A stretch of DNA of 64,000 bases, taken from the NCBI GenBank assembly GCA_023052935.1, contig CM041294.1:155187399-155251398 (forward strand). Reading direction: 5' to 3'. Positions within the stretch are counted from its first letter, which is position 1. Each line of letters begins with the position of its first letter. The stretch comes from Piezodorus guildinii (taxonomy: Eukaryota; Arthropoda; Insecta; Hemiptera; Pentatomidae). The notes beneath the pieces are model-generated. The model worked only from the letters and a program-made list of their open reading frames with translations. It did not search any database and was not told where the DNA came from. Both the position numbers and the translations under genes were made by a program. Shown here piece after piece: positions 1 to 10,479 of this stretch.

Positions 1-61
1 ATATATATATACATATACCTACAAGGTCATATTACTACCTTTAGTTGTCTAACATACTAAA

Positions 62-250
62 TTTCAGTTTCGTTCGACTTTTCGTTTTTGCGCTGGTCTT
101 ACCACACACAAAGAACTTTTTTTCTGGACTTGGTCATTTGAATTTAGAGGATTCTAAAACGTGTGATTTCCGTTAAAAACTGGAATTCGATAACTTTCAT
201 GATCGCAATACATTCCCTTACTATTTATTTCATATATAGGTAAGTGAAAT
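62..250 (-). mobile_element. HINE-like element, truncated copy
   Basis: Partial, diverged copy of the commonest dispersed family in the window. Read on the minus strand it runs from the family's 'GTAAGTGAAA' end, through the 'gcgatc' segment and the 'cgttgaaaactgg' segment, to the CA-rich part. The other end is missing. The expected palindrome near the end is degenerate here (ttactatttatttcatatatag). It is recognised by alignment with the complete copies at 28755-29706 and 54061-54896. Confidence 0.7.
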
Positions 251-1360
251 TAAATACCTATACTTAAAGTCTATAAAGTGCTTTTCAATGTGAGAAAAAT
301 ATTTTTACTAATCTTTTTATTACGCGATAAAGCACTAAATGCTCAGCCTTAAAAGAGCATCGTTCTACATGTTTGTCGTCTAACATGATCTCCTATTTGA
401 AAAAAGGCACGACTACAAAGAATTTAGATTCAGTGTGAAATTCGTTTGGTATCACCAGTGTAATTTAAAGAGCGTGATTCAACTGTTAACTGTTTATGGT
501 AAAACATAATTTCTATTGTCATAATATTTAATCTAAAATAAAAATTTCCATCTAAAAAAATATAATTATTTTTTTTAAACTTATGTATATTGTTTAACTT
601 TTTTTAAATGTCTATAACCGATTTGAAGTTGTAAGACAATTAACTTAAGCCCTCAAGTTTTATTTCTTCAAATTACTCAGGCGTGAAAGAGGTATATTAT
701 TTCACTACAAGAGTTTAACGTATTTCATAAAAATATAAAATGTTTTATAAAAAAAAATGTCATACCTACTTCACATACTTTTTCAGTAGAATTCGTTTGT
801 TTGTTTTTTTTTTGAAAACTTAATGCATTGTTTTGAAATATGGGTGATATTACGAGGTGACAGTTGTAAACGTACGGCCATTACAGTGGAAGAGAATATT
901 GTTTGCCGTAATGTCCCTTAGTGCCGTCTTGAAAAAGATCATTTTCTTAGCACATTCGTCAGCTTGTAAAATTATGTATGCATTGTGTAAATTTCATGAC
1001 ATAAACTATGACATATTCTGAGTAATTTGTTTTTGCAATTTAATTTTATTCGTTATGAATATAAATGTTATACGCGCAACACACGTTTTCACCTACTTTC
1101 CTTGTTAAAATCAATTTCAGAACTTCAATCAATGTTTAATATCGCTGAAATAAATAACCTTTTGAAAAATTACATTAAGTTTCAATAGAAATATTTATTT
1201 TAAATTAAATAATCTTACAATGGAAATTATTGTAGAAAATCTGGTGCACGCAGCATACAACTTTCAGTTACCTTCCGTGTTTAAAATTAATTGTGTTTAT
1301 TTTTGCTTTAAGACGTTAAACTCATAAAAAAATCAGCGCTTTTATATTTGAATATACTCG
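251..1360. other. AT-rich stretch, no gene recognised
   Basis: About 1.1 kb of very AT-rich sequence with short homopolymer runs. I see no reading frame, tRNA-like box or match to the repeat families found elsewhere in the window. It ends where the 173-bp tandem array starts. Confidence 0.6.
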
Positions 1361-2217
1361 TATATTAAACCTATAGAAATAATATATATGTATATATAAT
1401 TATTTTTTTTAATTTCCCCTTTATTTGGTTATCAATTTTTACTTTCACTTACTATATATAGTAAGGGAAAGTATTGCGATCGTGAAAATTTTGGAATTCC
1501 AGTTTTCAACGGAAATACACGTTTTAGGGGTCGTATATTAAACCTATAGAAATAATATATATGTATATATAATTATTTTTTTTAATTTCCCCTTTATTTG
1601 GTTATCAATTTTTACTTTCACTTACTATATATAGTAAGGGAAAGTATTGCGATCGTGAAAATTTTGGAATTCCAGTTTTCAACGGAAATACACGTTTTAG
1701 GGGTCGTATATTAAACCTATAGAAATAATATATATGTATATATAATTATTTTTTTTAATTTCCCCTTTATTTGGTTATCAATTTTTACTTTCACTTACTA
1801 TATATAGTAAGGGAAAGTATTGCGATCGTGAAAATTTTGGAATTCCAGTTTTCAACGGAAATACACGTTTTAGGGGTCGTATATTAAACCTATAGAAATA
1901 ATATATATGTATATATAATTATTTTTTTTAATTTCCCCTTTATTTGGTTATCAATTTTTACTTTCACTTACTATATATAGTAAGGGAAAGTATTGCGATC
2001 GTGAAAATTTTGGAATTCAGTTTTCAACGGAAATACACGTTTTAGGGGTCGTATATTAAACCTATAGAAATAATATATATGTATATATAATTATTTTTTT
2101 TAATTTCCCCTTTATTTGGTTATCAATTTTTACTTTCACTTACTATATGTAGTAAGGGAAAGTATTGCGATCGTGAAAATTTTGGAATTCCAGTTTTCAA
2201 CGGAAATACACGTTTTA
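1361..2217 (+). repeat. 173-bp tandem array built on a HINE-like end
   Basis: Five head-to-tail units begin at 1361, 1534, 1707, 1880 and 2052. The period is 173, 173, 173 and 172, the last from one lost C in 'ggaattccag'. Each unit holds about 85 bp of AT-rich flank (tatattaaacctatagaaat onward), then the HINE-like terminus with the palindrome CTTACTATATATAGTAAG, then 'gcgatcgtgaaaatttt' and 'cacgttttaggggt'. Units are almost identical; the fifth has one change in the palindrome (tatatgtag). The fifth unit runs directly into the rest of a HINE-like copy, so the array appears to be an amplified element end plus its flank. Confidence 0.93.
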
Positions 2218-2835
2218 CAGTCCAAATAACCAAGTCTCGCAAAAAGATCTGTGCGTTTTTTTTTTGTTTTTTTTTTGTTTTTTTTTACGAGGGTAGGTGG
2301 AAATCTTCAAAAGACGCGGATAGGCCCGTACCTATCCGTGTGTGGGATTTCTACCCACTAAAACCAACCTCCCTACACCTGTTTCTCACCCTCCACAGGA
2401 CCACCGTTAGGCATTACTTCGTGGTAGATCTGTGCGTGTGTGTGTTTGAGTTTGTGTGTGTGTGTCCGTGTGTGGTAACTCCCGAGCGGAAACGAAAAGT
2501 CCTATGAAACTGATATTTCATATTTAAGACAAATATAGGCCTGAGACGTTACACAACCTTTTTCATCAAAATGAGCTTACCAGAAGAGCCACTTTATATC
2601 ATGCATTTTGTACTTTTTTTTTCGATCTTCTCAAAAACGGTTCCGACGATTTTGAATAAACTCGCTATATCGATGAAAAGTTTAATAGGCTTTAACGTCA
2701 TGTAGGTTTCATTATGATTAAAATAGTCTTACAGGGCTGAAATGCCGATATTTTAAATTTTCTGCCTCTAAAGTACTCTTAATTTTGTAGATTTTATAAA
2801 AATAAGACATTTTTTGTGAACATCGTAAAAATGTA
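2133..2835 (+). mobile_element. HINE-like element, split by a retroposon
   Basis: Plus-oriented copy that continues from the last array unit. It contains the family landmarks in order: palindromic end, 'cacgttttacagtccaaataacc', a (GT)n tract, 'actcccgagcgg', 'gagacgttac', 'accagaagagccac', 'ctcgctatatcgatg' and 'ccgatattttaaattttct'. It fades out near 2835 without the usual far end (ggaggtaagtgaaagtcg). An oligo-T-led retroposon sits at 2257-2425. Confidence 0.85.
2257..2425 (-). mobile_element. Short poly(A)-tailed retroposon inside HINE-like copy
   Basis: The insert starts on the plus strand with a T-rich run (poly(A) tail on the minus strand) and ends at 'tcgtggt'. It is bounded by a 12-bp direct repeat, AGATCTGTGCGT, at 2245-2256 and 2426-2437, which interrupts the HINE-like (GT)n segment. 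A tail plus target-site duplication indicates target-primed reverse transcription. The body (ggcccgtacctatccg, cccaccttcc-like tract) matches no other family here, and no B box is clear, so it may be a 5'-truncated SINE or a LINE 3' end. Confidence 0.75.
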
Positions 2836-2885
2836 ACCATTTCTCATGTTCTTAAATAAGTTTGCAAATTTCTATGAAATTGATT

Positions 2886-2912
2886 AAAAAAAAAAAAAAA
2901 AAAAAAAAAAAA
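2886..2912 (+). repeat. Poly(A) tract, 27 bp
   Basis: Uninterrupted A-run after 'ttctatgaaattgatt'. It may be the tail of a decayed retroposon, but no target-site duplication is visible. Confidence 0.7.
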
Positions 2913-3152
2913 TGATAGAAACGATAATTTATGTAAAATATTTTATTTTTTGTTGGATATGCATATTATTGGATTTATATTATTCCATGATTATTCACCA
3001 TGGTAAATCGCTTTCTATTAATATTTCTATATATGCACCTAATTTTCTGTTTTATTTTTATTCTATTTATGTTATTAATTTTCTATATTATTTTTAGAAG
3101 CCACCTTTAATTGATTAATAGTGGATATAATTAGATCGTTGAGAATTACTAT

Positions 3153-3260
3153 ATGGAATTAGTCCGGGTGGCGGTCAGTGAATGAAACAATTAAATATTT
3201 TCAACTATTTTTCAGAACTGAAAAGACTGTCGAATCGGCGGAAAATAAATATTTTTTTTT
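3153..3260 (+). repeat. Fragment of hammerhead-like repeat leader
   Basis: 'ggaattagtccgggtggcgg' followed by 'tcagtgaatgaaac' matches the start of the unit at 15592-15698, which goes on to a hammerhead-like motif. Here the similarity stops before that motif, so it is a remnant. Confidence 0.5.
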
Positions 3261-3656
3261 TTTTTTTTTATTATTACTCTAAGACACTTAAGTTCTTTTT
3301 TCTATAGTTTTTTCTATTATTCTAAAGGGAGTAGTCCTAGAATATATAAATAATTTATTATTATTATTGAATGCAAGATATAAAGTGGTACTTCTGGTTC
3401 GTTGATTTTGGTGAAAACGTTGCTGTATTATCCCAGATAAAAAAAAAAAAATAAAAAAATAAACTTTATTCACATATTTACATTTTGACAAAATGTTAAC
3501 AATGATTTTGGATGAGTCATCCTTACAATCAGAAAATATTTTTGTTTTTTTGTGATTATAGTACATTAGCCTAATGGCAAACATATGGTGAAAAATTGAG
3601 GTTACTTGGCGATTGTAGGAAAAATTATACAAAAAACCTACGCATAAAAACTACAC

Positions 3657-3790
3657 ATAAAATAATTGAGAATACATAAAATATTTAAAGATACATGAAA
3701 TAATTGAGAATACATAAAATAATTGAAAATACATGAAATAATTGAAAATACATAAATTAATAGAAAATACATAATATGATTGAAAATTAT
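3657..3790 (+). repeat. Short-period minisatellite in LINE 3' UTR
   Basis: About seven imperfect copies of an 18-20 bp unit resembling 'aaataattgaRaatacat'. It lies between the RT stop codon and the 3' end of the minus-strand Jockey copy, so it is probably part of that element's 3' UTR. Confidence 0.8.
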
Positions 3791-3815
3791 AAAATTTATA
3801 ACATAAGAAAGTAAG

Positions 3816-4753
3816 TTAATTTAATAATACATGTTTTGTTCTCTTATGAGTATATCGTTTTAGTGAAAATTTATTGTAATTACCGATTTCTTTTATTAAT
3901 GGGTTTTTAGAGACTGGAGTTTTACTGAAGTAAGAAGCTGTTTGTGAATGGACAAGTTGTTTGATTGTAGGAAGCTGCAAGTCTTGGAGCATTGATGATA
4001 TTTTCGTGTATCGGGGGAAATTATTAATTATCCGCATTGACAAGTTTTGAATTCTCTCGAGTTTATGGAAGTTAGTCGAGCAGGATGAGCTCCAGACTGG
4101 AGAGGCGTATGTGATTAACGGGCGGATGACTGATTTATATATTGTTAATTTGTTTTGAGTACTCAAACGGGATTTTCTATTAAAGTAAGGAAACATTTTG
4201 TATATTATTTTTTTCGCCTTGTCAAGTTTTCTGTTGATGTGGTCGGTGAAAGTAAGTGATTTGTCTAAAGTAAGGCCTAAGTACTGTACAGATTTTGACC
4301 ATGGGATGAGAGCTGAATTTAACTTAATTTGGTGGTTTATTTTTGAGCGACGTTTAGTGAACAGGATTGCTTCAGATTTGGTGGGATTAATTTTCAATTT
4401 CCATTTGTTGCAATACTTGTTAAATTGTTTAAAGTATTGTTGTAAGCGATTTACTACAGTATCAATACGATATGATGAAGTATACAATGCAGTGTCATCG
4501 GCGTATAAAGACCTCGTCACAAATGGGTTGGTCGGTAGGTCGGAAATGAACAAATTAAATAGAATTGGAGATAAGCAAGAGCCTTGGGGAAGACCCACCG
4601 AGATAGGGAGAGTATCGGAAGTAGATTTGCCAACTTGAATATAAAACTGTCTATTTGATAAATATGAGTGAATAATGTGAATCAGGTATGGCGGAAAATT
4701 ATATGAGATTAATTTGTATATGAGTCCGGAGTGCCACACAGTATCAAATGCTT
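3816..4753 (-). CDS. Reverse transcriptase, C-terminal part (Jockey-like LINE ORF2, partial)
   Basis: Open frame with no internal stop from the truncated 5' end to a TAA at 3816. A start codon is not expected, because the element lost its 5' part. Counting from the GTG at 4739, the frame opens just upstream with motif A (AFDTVWH, catalytic Asp). Motif B, GLPQGSCLSP, is at residues 49-58 and motif C, YADD, at 79-82. A thumb/connection region follows (YLGLTLDKSLTF, YKSVIRPLITYASPVW). These are hallmarks of non-LTR reverse transcriptases, and the C-terminal layout (LERIQNLSMRII) suggests Jockey or a close relative. The endonuclease and first part of RT are missing, so this copy cannot be autonomous. 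Clade assignment is from motifs only. Confidence 0.9.
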
Positions 4754-4839
4754 TTATCCCAGATATGTATTGAATTTAAATATCAAGTTTAAGTACTAAC
4801 TTTTTTCTCTTTTTTTTTAGTTAGTCAAATTGTACACTA

Positions 4840-4965
4840 ACGTACTCACACCTTCTTGCGGGACTTGGTGAACATATATACTCAGGGGTAATACTGAGCC
4901 GTGTATTTTTCGTTGAAAACTAAAATTCTGAAGTGTTTGCTATCACAATGTATCTTCTGACTATT
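4840..4965 (-). mobile_element. HINE-like element, diverged fragment
   Basis: 'cttgcgggacttgg', 'actcagggg', 'gtgtatttttcgttgaaaac' and 'gctatcacaatg' occur in the same order as in complete minus-oriented copies. Both ends are lost. Confidence 0.6.
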
Positions 4966-5548
4966 TCATTTGTTTTATTTTTCATCTATTATTTTTTGTC
5001 AGGTTAAGTTTATTTTCTGTTCTAGAAAAGTTTGTAGATTTCTAGCTTTATAATTTCATGTACCATCTAGACTAATAAAAGAATTGAGGAGGATGAAGAA
5101 AAAAATAAAACTTAGATAAAGAGTTCTCCAAAGTGTCATCATTAAAAGAAAAAAAAACACTCTTGAGAAGTTTCAAAATGCTCCCTACCCTATCGGTACG
5201 AGGAAAAGATCGTTCTGAATTCATCCCTTACTGACTTTAGATGTAACTAGACAAAAGTCTAGATTGTCTGCTTACTATCCCTAGATTTATCCATCTATTG
5301 TTTTTCAGACTTATAGGAACTATGGTATGAAACGCTGCAAATTATTACACAATAATTTAGTATTTCATAATAATAAAATTGAATTATATTTTATCATATT
5401 ATGTAACTGTATAACTGTATAGGCAGTTAACTGAAAGAGGAAACAGGCACACTGTTCATTTATCTTCAACGAAAATCACTATCACAGCTAAATTAAAAAC
5501 GCCATATTTCTGGTAATTCTTAAAATATTTCAATATTTTTTTTTTACT
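4966..5548. other. AT-rich stretch with a family-Z trace
   Basis: No gene recognised. Positions about 5325-5440 resemble the 'gctgcaaattattacacaat' and 'aggcagttaa' parts of family Z (full copy at 62500-62880). The rest is plain AT-rich DNA. Confidence 0.5.
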
Positions 5549-6420
5549 TTCACTTACCTATATATCAAATATATGGTAATGGAAAGTATTGCGATCGTGA
5601 AAGTTTTTGAATTCCTGTTTTGACGGAAATACACATTTTAGGGTCCCCTGAGTCAAAATAACCAAGGCCCGAAAAAAACGTCAGTGTGTGTGTGTGGTAT
5701 GTATAGTGCAAAAACGAAAAGTCGTGCGAAACTGAAATTTCATATTTAAGACAACTATACGCCCGAGATGTTACAGTAAATTTTTCATCAAAATCGGCTT
5801 ACCAGAAGAGCTACTTTATACAGAGCATTTAATACCTTTTTACGATTTTCACAAAAACAGCTCTAAGATTTTGAGTAAACTCGCTATATTGATGTAAAAT
5901 GAAATGGGCTTTAATATCATGTATGTATTATTATTAGTATATATGTATGTATCATTAGTATATATGTATGTATTATTACTTTTATTATATTGTATCTGCA
6001 TTATTAGTTTAGGGCTAAAATAACCTCTATAGTTGAAAAGCCTTTATGTTACAAATAAATAAATAAATATCATTTAGGTTTCATTCTGTTTGAAATAGTC
6101 TGGTAGGGCTTTAATGCCGATATTTCAAATTTTCTTTCTCTAAAGTGTCTTTAATTTTGTACATTCAAGATGATTAATCATATTATCTTAATGATATCAA
6201 TGAAGGACGGCTAAATATACAAGTTGGACGAATTTGATGACCAACTGAAGGATAAAAGAACAAAACTATTTTTTAACGTAACTTTTGATTTACTAATAAT
6301 ATGAACAGTAATATAGACGTATAATATACCGTTGGAAACAGAAAGATTTTAGAAAAAATATTATCTGATACACAAAATTGTAAAAGGTAACATAAAGTGA
6401 CGAATAGGAAATAAACCTAT
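5549..6420 (+). mobile_element. HINE-like element, interrupted by a LINE tail
   Basis: Starts with 'ttactttcacttacctatata', goes through 'gcgatcgtgaaag', 'actgaaatttcat', 'cgcccgagatgttac', 'taccagaagagctac' and 'ccgatatttcaaattttct', and reaches the late segment 'taccgttggaaac...attttagaaaaaatattatc'. It fades before the normal far end. It is split by the insert at 5936-6066. Confidence 0.82.
5936..6066 (+). mobile_element. LINE 3' tail fragment
   Basis: The insert contains 'agggctaaaataacctc', 'gaaaagcctttatgttac' and ends '(aaat)n', a layout shared with the tail at 35739-35795. 'AATATCAT' occurs on both sides in the HINE-like context (ctttaatatcat / aaatatcatttagg), which fits a short target-site duplication. 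The (gtatatat)-rich part at its start may be a separate microsatellite. Confidence 0.6.
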
Positions 6421-7054
6421 TACTGATTAACAGTTTAATATAGTTATATTATTTAATCTAAATCATATGCCCTTTAACTAAAACTAATACAAGCTTTATT
6501 AAAATATTTTTCAAATGTTTTTTTTTTGTTTGATGGGAAAACTACTTATTTTTTAAGTTGTGACTTATAACAGCTTATACCATATTCTATACATACTATG
6601 TTGGTATATATTTTTATGAAATCACGCTGTCCTGCTTCAAAAACCTTTGCATGTTTAATCAGCAACCATTTCGAAAAAGTTCTAGGATTTTCCTCTCGTG
6701 CCCTTTTATTGTACTGACAAAGTTTAAAAAAAAAATAGTAGTTTCTAAAAAGAGCCACGATTTTTATTCTGTTTGATGTTTGGACTCGTTTTGTTAACTT
6801 GAACCCTCAATTTTTGTGGAGCGGTTATTTATTTTATATTTTAGTCGATTACAATGCTTGCTTTTTAAAAAGAATAAACCAAATATTCTTAAAGTTACTT
6901 ACTAAAAACCCTAACGAAGCCGGCAGTATGTTTGATGAAACGTTTAAAAAGCGAAGAAAATAAGAAAGCCTTAATGAAGAAAGAGATGTATGAGTGATAT
7001 TACCCAGCAATTTTTAACTACAAGTGTTGTTATTTCCCATTTTCTTACAGTTTT
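6421..7054. other. AT-rich stretch, no gene recognised
   Basis: Contains a short family-Z-like piece (about 6815-6880: 'caatttttgtgga', 'gtcgattacaatgc', 'aataaaccaaa'). I see nothing else that repeats or codes. Confidence 0.5.
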
Positions 7055-7896
7055 TTTGCGATCGAAAATTTACGAATTCCAGTTTTCAACGGAAATACAC
7101 GTTTCAGGGTCCCATGAGTCCAAATAACCAAGTCCCGCAAAAAGGTCTGTGTGTGTATGGTGACTCCCGGGCGGAAACGTCCTATAAAACTAAAAGTTCA
7201 TATTTAAGACAAATGTACGCCCGAGACGTTACAAAACTTTTTTCATCAAAATGAGCTAACCAGAAGAGCCACTTAATACCGTGCATTTACAACGTTTTTT
7301 CGAAAATCGTTCCGGATTTTGATTAAACTCGCTGTATCGATGTTAAATTTCATAGGCTTTAACGTCATGTAGGTTTTATTCTGATTAAAATGGTCTGACA
7401 GGGCTTAAATGCCGATATTTTAAATTTTCTTTCTCTAATGTACCTTTAATTTTATAGATTTTATAAAAATAGCCACATTATCTTGTTAGCATTGATAAAT
7501 AACAGCTAAATATTTAAGTTGTGCGAATTGAAAAAACAACCAAAGGAGAAAACTGAAAAAATAGTTTTTTAATGCAATTTTTTGTTTTTGAACATATGAA
7601 TAGTATAATATACATGTATGATATACCGTTTGAAAGCTAAAGATTTTAGAAAAAATATTATCCTAAACACAAACTTTTAAAAATTTATAGAGATTGATGA
7701 AAATCCGATAAAACTAACTGATTGTAGTAGATAATAATGTAATAGATTATTTAATAAAACACATGTTTCTATTAAAATCCAATTTAAATAATTCTTTAAC
7801 AATTTATTTTTGTTTATGAATTTGTTTAAAAATTCTTGAATTGATATAAATAACAGAGGTAAGTGAAAGTTGTTGTGCTCACCAGATTTTTTAACT
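7055..7896 (+). mobile_element. HINE-like element, nearly complete
   Basis: All family landmarks are present, from 'gcgatcgaaaatttacgaattcc' to the far end 'gaggtaagtgaaagttgttgtg' plus 'ctcaccagatttttt'. The palindromic hairpin at the near end is lost. Length about 840 bp. It codes for no protein; the short frame over 7024-7254 is fortuitous. Confidence 0.88.
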
Positions 7897-8761
7897 TGGT
7901 TATTCAGAGATAATACAATCTGTTACCTTCTGGGGTAGTATTACAGCTAAAAGAAATCATTCATTCCAAATTTTAAAAAATAAACAATTACGAGAAAAAT
8001 TTAAATGGAACTAAATAAAGTTATTAAAATAAAACTATAATTGGGGAGCTGCCGATGAGTGGTATCCCTACATGGAATCATGACAGTATATCTTTTATTA
8101 AATTTACTTAATGTATTTTATTATATTCTGTTGTAAATACCAATAAATATATTTAAAAAATAATAATAATAAAAATCTTTGCACATTCATACTATATGAT
8201 TTCTGACAATAACTTTAGTGAAGATAAATAAATGTTAATCTCTTTCATATTTTAGAAAATTGCGCTTGATAAAGTTTGTATTGCGAAAGTGAGGTATTGT
8301 TTCAATTTGAGGTGTGTTTTGATGATGACTCCTCGGTGACTTCACCACTTCGGAACTCAAGCGGTTTGTTATAAAGTCGGGGTCAATCCTAAGCTCATCT
8401 TCGATTCAATGTTGGTATTCAGGATGGCTTCGAGAAAACTGTTGTCGCTAGAATTTGAAACTTATTTATAAAAAAAAAAAAAATTGAATTATTTTCTAGA
8501 GAACTACTGTTAGAAAAAACCTAAAACAGGAGAAATTACTTTCTAAGATTTTTGATGTTGATATTGTAAAGATTATTCTTTTTTACTTGATTCAGAGCTA
8601 CCATTCTACCTATTTTTTTTTTTTTTTAACCCGGATGCTTAGAGCACATATTTTATCGAATTGTTCTTTAAATATTAAAACTAATATTTTAATGCTTAAT
8701 TAATAAATCACAGAACTGTCTTATGATAGCAGAGATCTTAACTATTCAACACTTTAGTAGG
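7897..8761. other. AT-rich stretch, no gene recognised
   Basis: Around 8045-8165 a tract ending 'caataaatatatttaaaaaataataataat' could be a LINE 3' end (polyadenylation-like signal plus A-rich tail), but no target-site duplication or coding homology supports it. Confidence 0.45.
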
Positions 8762-9264
8762 ATGTGAGAAAGATTACAGATGCTAGTATTTCCTAGCTCC
8801 CTTCCTTTACCAGGTTATCAGAACTCATCGTACCAGCTATATCTTCCAATCCCTTCAATTTAAATCATCACTTCAGTCCCGTTCTACGAGATTCTGTCTT
8901 TCTGACCTCTACCTCCTCCTCACCGTACTGCTACCTTTGACAAGTCCTTTCTAGCCAAAGCAAATTTGAAATTCTATCCCTCCTGAGATCCGTCATGTAA
9001 GAACTGCTCCCTCCTTCAAATCGCTCTTTTTTAACAACCTTCCCCTTTCTCAGTCAAACAGACTGTTTCTGTTTATTTATGCCATTCCAAGAGTCTGATT
9101 TATAAATATGCACATATTTTATAACCTAAATTAATTATTTTAGTTTAGCTATTTGTTGTTTAAAGCTATGACGACATTGTTTCGGTCATCAAATCTGAAT
9201 TTTTACTTTATTCTTAAGCGACTTTAGTCCGAGAATAATAAAGAAGATATTATTTTCATTTCTT
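8762..9264 (+). pseudogene. LINE 3' end, family E (decayed RT C-terminus)
   Basis: Shares a long, clearly alignable segment with 58808-59573. Common landmarks are 'tatttcctagctcccttcc', 'agaactcatcgt', 'caccgtactgct', 'ttgacaagtcctttct', 'gatccgtcatgtaagaactg' and the terminus 'gactttagtcc' with 'aataaagaag'. In broken frames it translates to an RT C-terminal tail (HRTATFDKSF..., PSNRS). Frameshifts and stops show it is dead. It abuts a SINE C fragment at its 3' end. Confidence 0.8.
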
Positions 9265-9265
9265 T

Positions 9266-9735
9266 ACGTCCTTTCCGAAGGACGGCATAACAAAGGATTT
9301 TTTTTCTCTTTAAGAAATCCTAATAAGGGAGCGGCATGGTCTAGTGGATAGAGCGCTAGTCTGCTGTGCTCCGGGTCCTGGGTTCGAGTCCCGGCTGAGG
9401 CAGAATGTTATTTATTCTGTTAATTCAGTCGGGGGGCGACCCTGCGTATGGAGACCCTCCTGGGGCAGACCTAGCCTCTATAAAATGGGTACCCAAAATC
9501 ATTGGGGGAAAACCTGGCGGCTGAGCGTGATTAAGGCCTAATCACCTCATTGCACTGCCGTTGGTCTAGAAACAGTACGAATCTCTATATGTACTGAACC
9601 CAAGACCCTTCATGGGTTGTAGTGGTACAGGTTATTTTTATTTTTTTTAAGAAATCCTAATGCCACCTGCTAGGTTTGAACCGTGACCTTCGATATAAAC
9701 GCCTTTATGCTAGCCATTACATCACAGGTGACCCT
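9266..9735 (-). mobile_element. SINE C copy split by SINE A
   Basis: Two SINE C pieces, 9266-9309 ('cgtcctttccgaaggacggcat') and 9662-9735 ('gccacctgctaggtttgaacc', 'tgctagccattacatcacaggtg'), together form the middle and the tRNA-like head of one minus-oriented copy. SINE A separates them at the 'ttaagaaatcctaat' target. Confidence 0.88.
9325..9647 (+). mobile_element. SINE A, full-length, inserted in SINE C
   Basis: tRNA-derived SINE. The head has an A-box-like TGGTCTAGTGG at 9337-9347 and a B-box-like GGTTCGAGTCC at 9381-9391, followed by a family-specific body ('attcagtcggggggcgaccc', 'ggtacccaaa', 'ctgagcgtgattaaggcc', 'cccttcatgggttgtagtgg') and a short T/A-rich tail. A direct repeat TAAGAAATCCTAAT flanks it (9311-9324 and 9648-9661, one base longer depending on alignment). 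Pol III transcription and LINE-mediated mobilisation are expected for this class. The frame at 9344-9541 is not a gene. Confidence 0.95.
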
Positions 9736-10470
9736 TAACTAATGTTCTTACGGGACCCAATCCCAGAACAATATTTTTCTATTCCATACTAAGACAAAGA
9801 AATAGGACTTTGTTCTACGTTTTGTTTTATTGGTCGTAAAAGTTAAACTGAATTTGTGACAAATAATTTCAAGGTATCCGGAAATCGCCACCCCACAGTG
9901 GAGCCTATGTATTCGAAAATTTCGAATTTCCCCATATTTTTTTGGTTAAGCTGTTCTTAATTTCTTTTATCATGGTCCATCATCAGTTTTTTTTTTTTTG
10001 TTTTTTTTAATTGAATGGTACTTACTCCTCTTATATGGAAAAGGAGAGGTTTTGGTTTGCCCAAAAATTCCGTAATTCTTTTTTACAGCTGCTCGTATAA
10101 AAAAAAGTACCCTAAGTAAAAGTAGCTGGAATAGGGTGTGGAATCAATTTACTTATTCATTAATTCAAATCATAGGGTTCCAATTTAAAAAATAGAAAAA
10201 GTGTCTTCTGTGACAACCTGTACATCAAAATAAAAATCTAAATACAGAAATCGATTCCTCGTTAAAAAATAATGGAGGTCTCCGCTAAACCTTTTTTTCG
10301 CACGGCCAACAGTCTGGCCATAATACTACAACGTCCAATAATTTGGTGTTTTGCCCCAGAGTGCGTCCGAACGAAATTTATTTATTTATTCAAATCTTGC
10401 TCCAGATATTATAGTTTTGAGGTGAAAATTTTATTCACGGATAACCTAGCATAATTAATGAGCGTTGAAC
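9736..10470. other. AT-rich stretch upstream of CpG-rich island
   Basis: No gene or repeat family recognised. It lies directly upstream of the promoter-like island. Confidence 0.5.
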
Positions 10471-10479
10471 CGTAGATAA

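Larger units (their letters stand above)
3440..4753 (-). mobile_element. Jockey-clade LINE, 5'-truncated insertion
   Basis: Minus-strand non-LTR retrotransposon flanked by a 12-bp direct repeat, TTATCCCAGATA, at 3428-3439 and 4754-4765. The 5' end is cut inside reverse-transcriptase motif A, as usual after incomplete target-primed reverse transcription. The 3' UTR (3440-3815) holds a short-period minisatellite and an AATAAAG signal just before a T-rich end on the coding strand, unlike the poly(A) end of the Jockey copy at 37749-39698. The open reading frame and clean duplication suggest a fairly recent insertion. Confidence 0.92.

Noticed and set aside
1361..2217. Tandem array as a CRISPR array
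   Set aside because: Units are contiguous and near-identical with no unique spacers, and the context is eukaryotic.
2912..3097. 61-codon frame after a poly(A) tract
   Set aside because: Composition is Ile/Tyr/Phe-rich, as random translation of AT-rich DNA gives; no supporting signal.
4198..4638. 146-codon plus-strand frame
   Set aside because: It is antisense to the well-supported Jockey reverse transcriptase on the minus strand and has no motif of its own.
9337..9400. Possible functional tRNA gene
   Set aside because: A and B boxes are present, but they continue into the SINE A body that recurs at 25173, 41793 and 57085, and no complete cloverleaf was evident.
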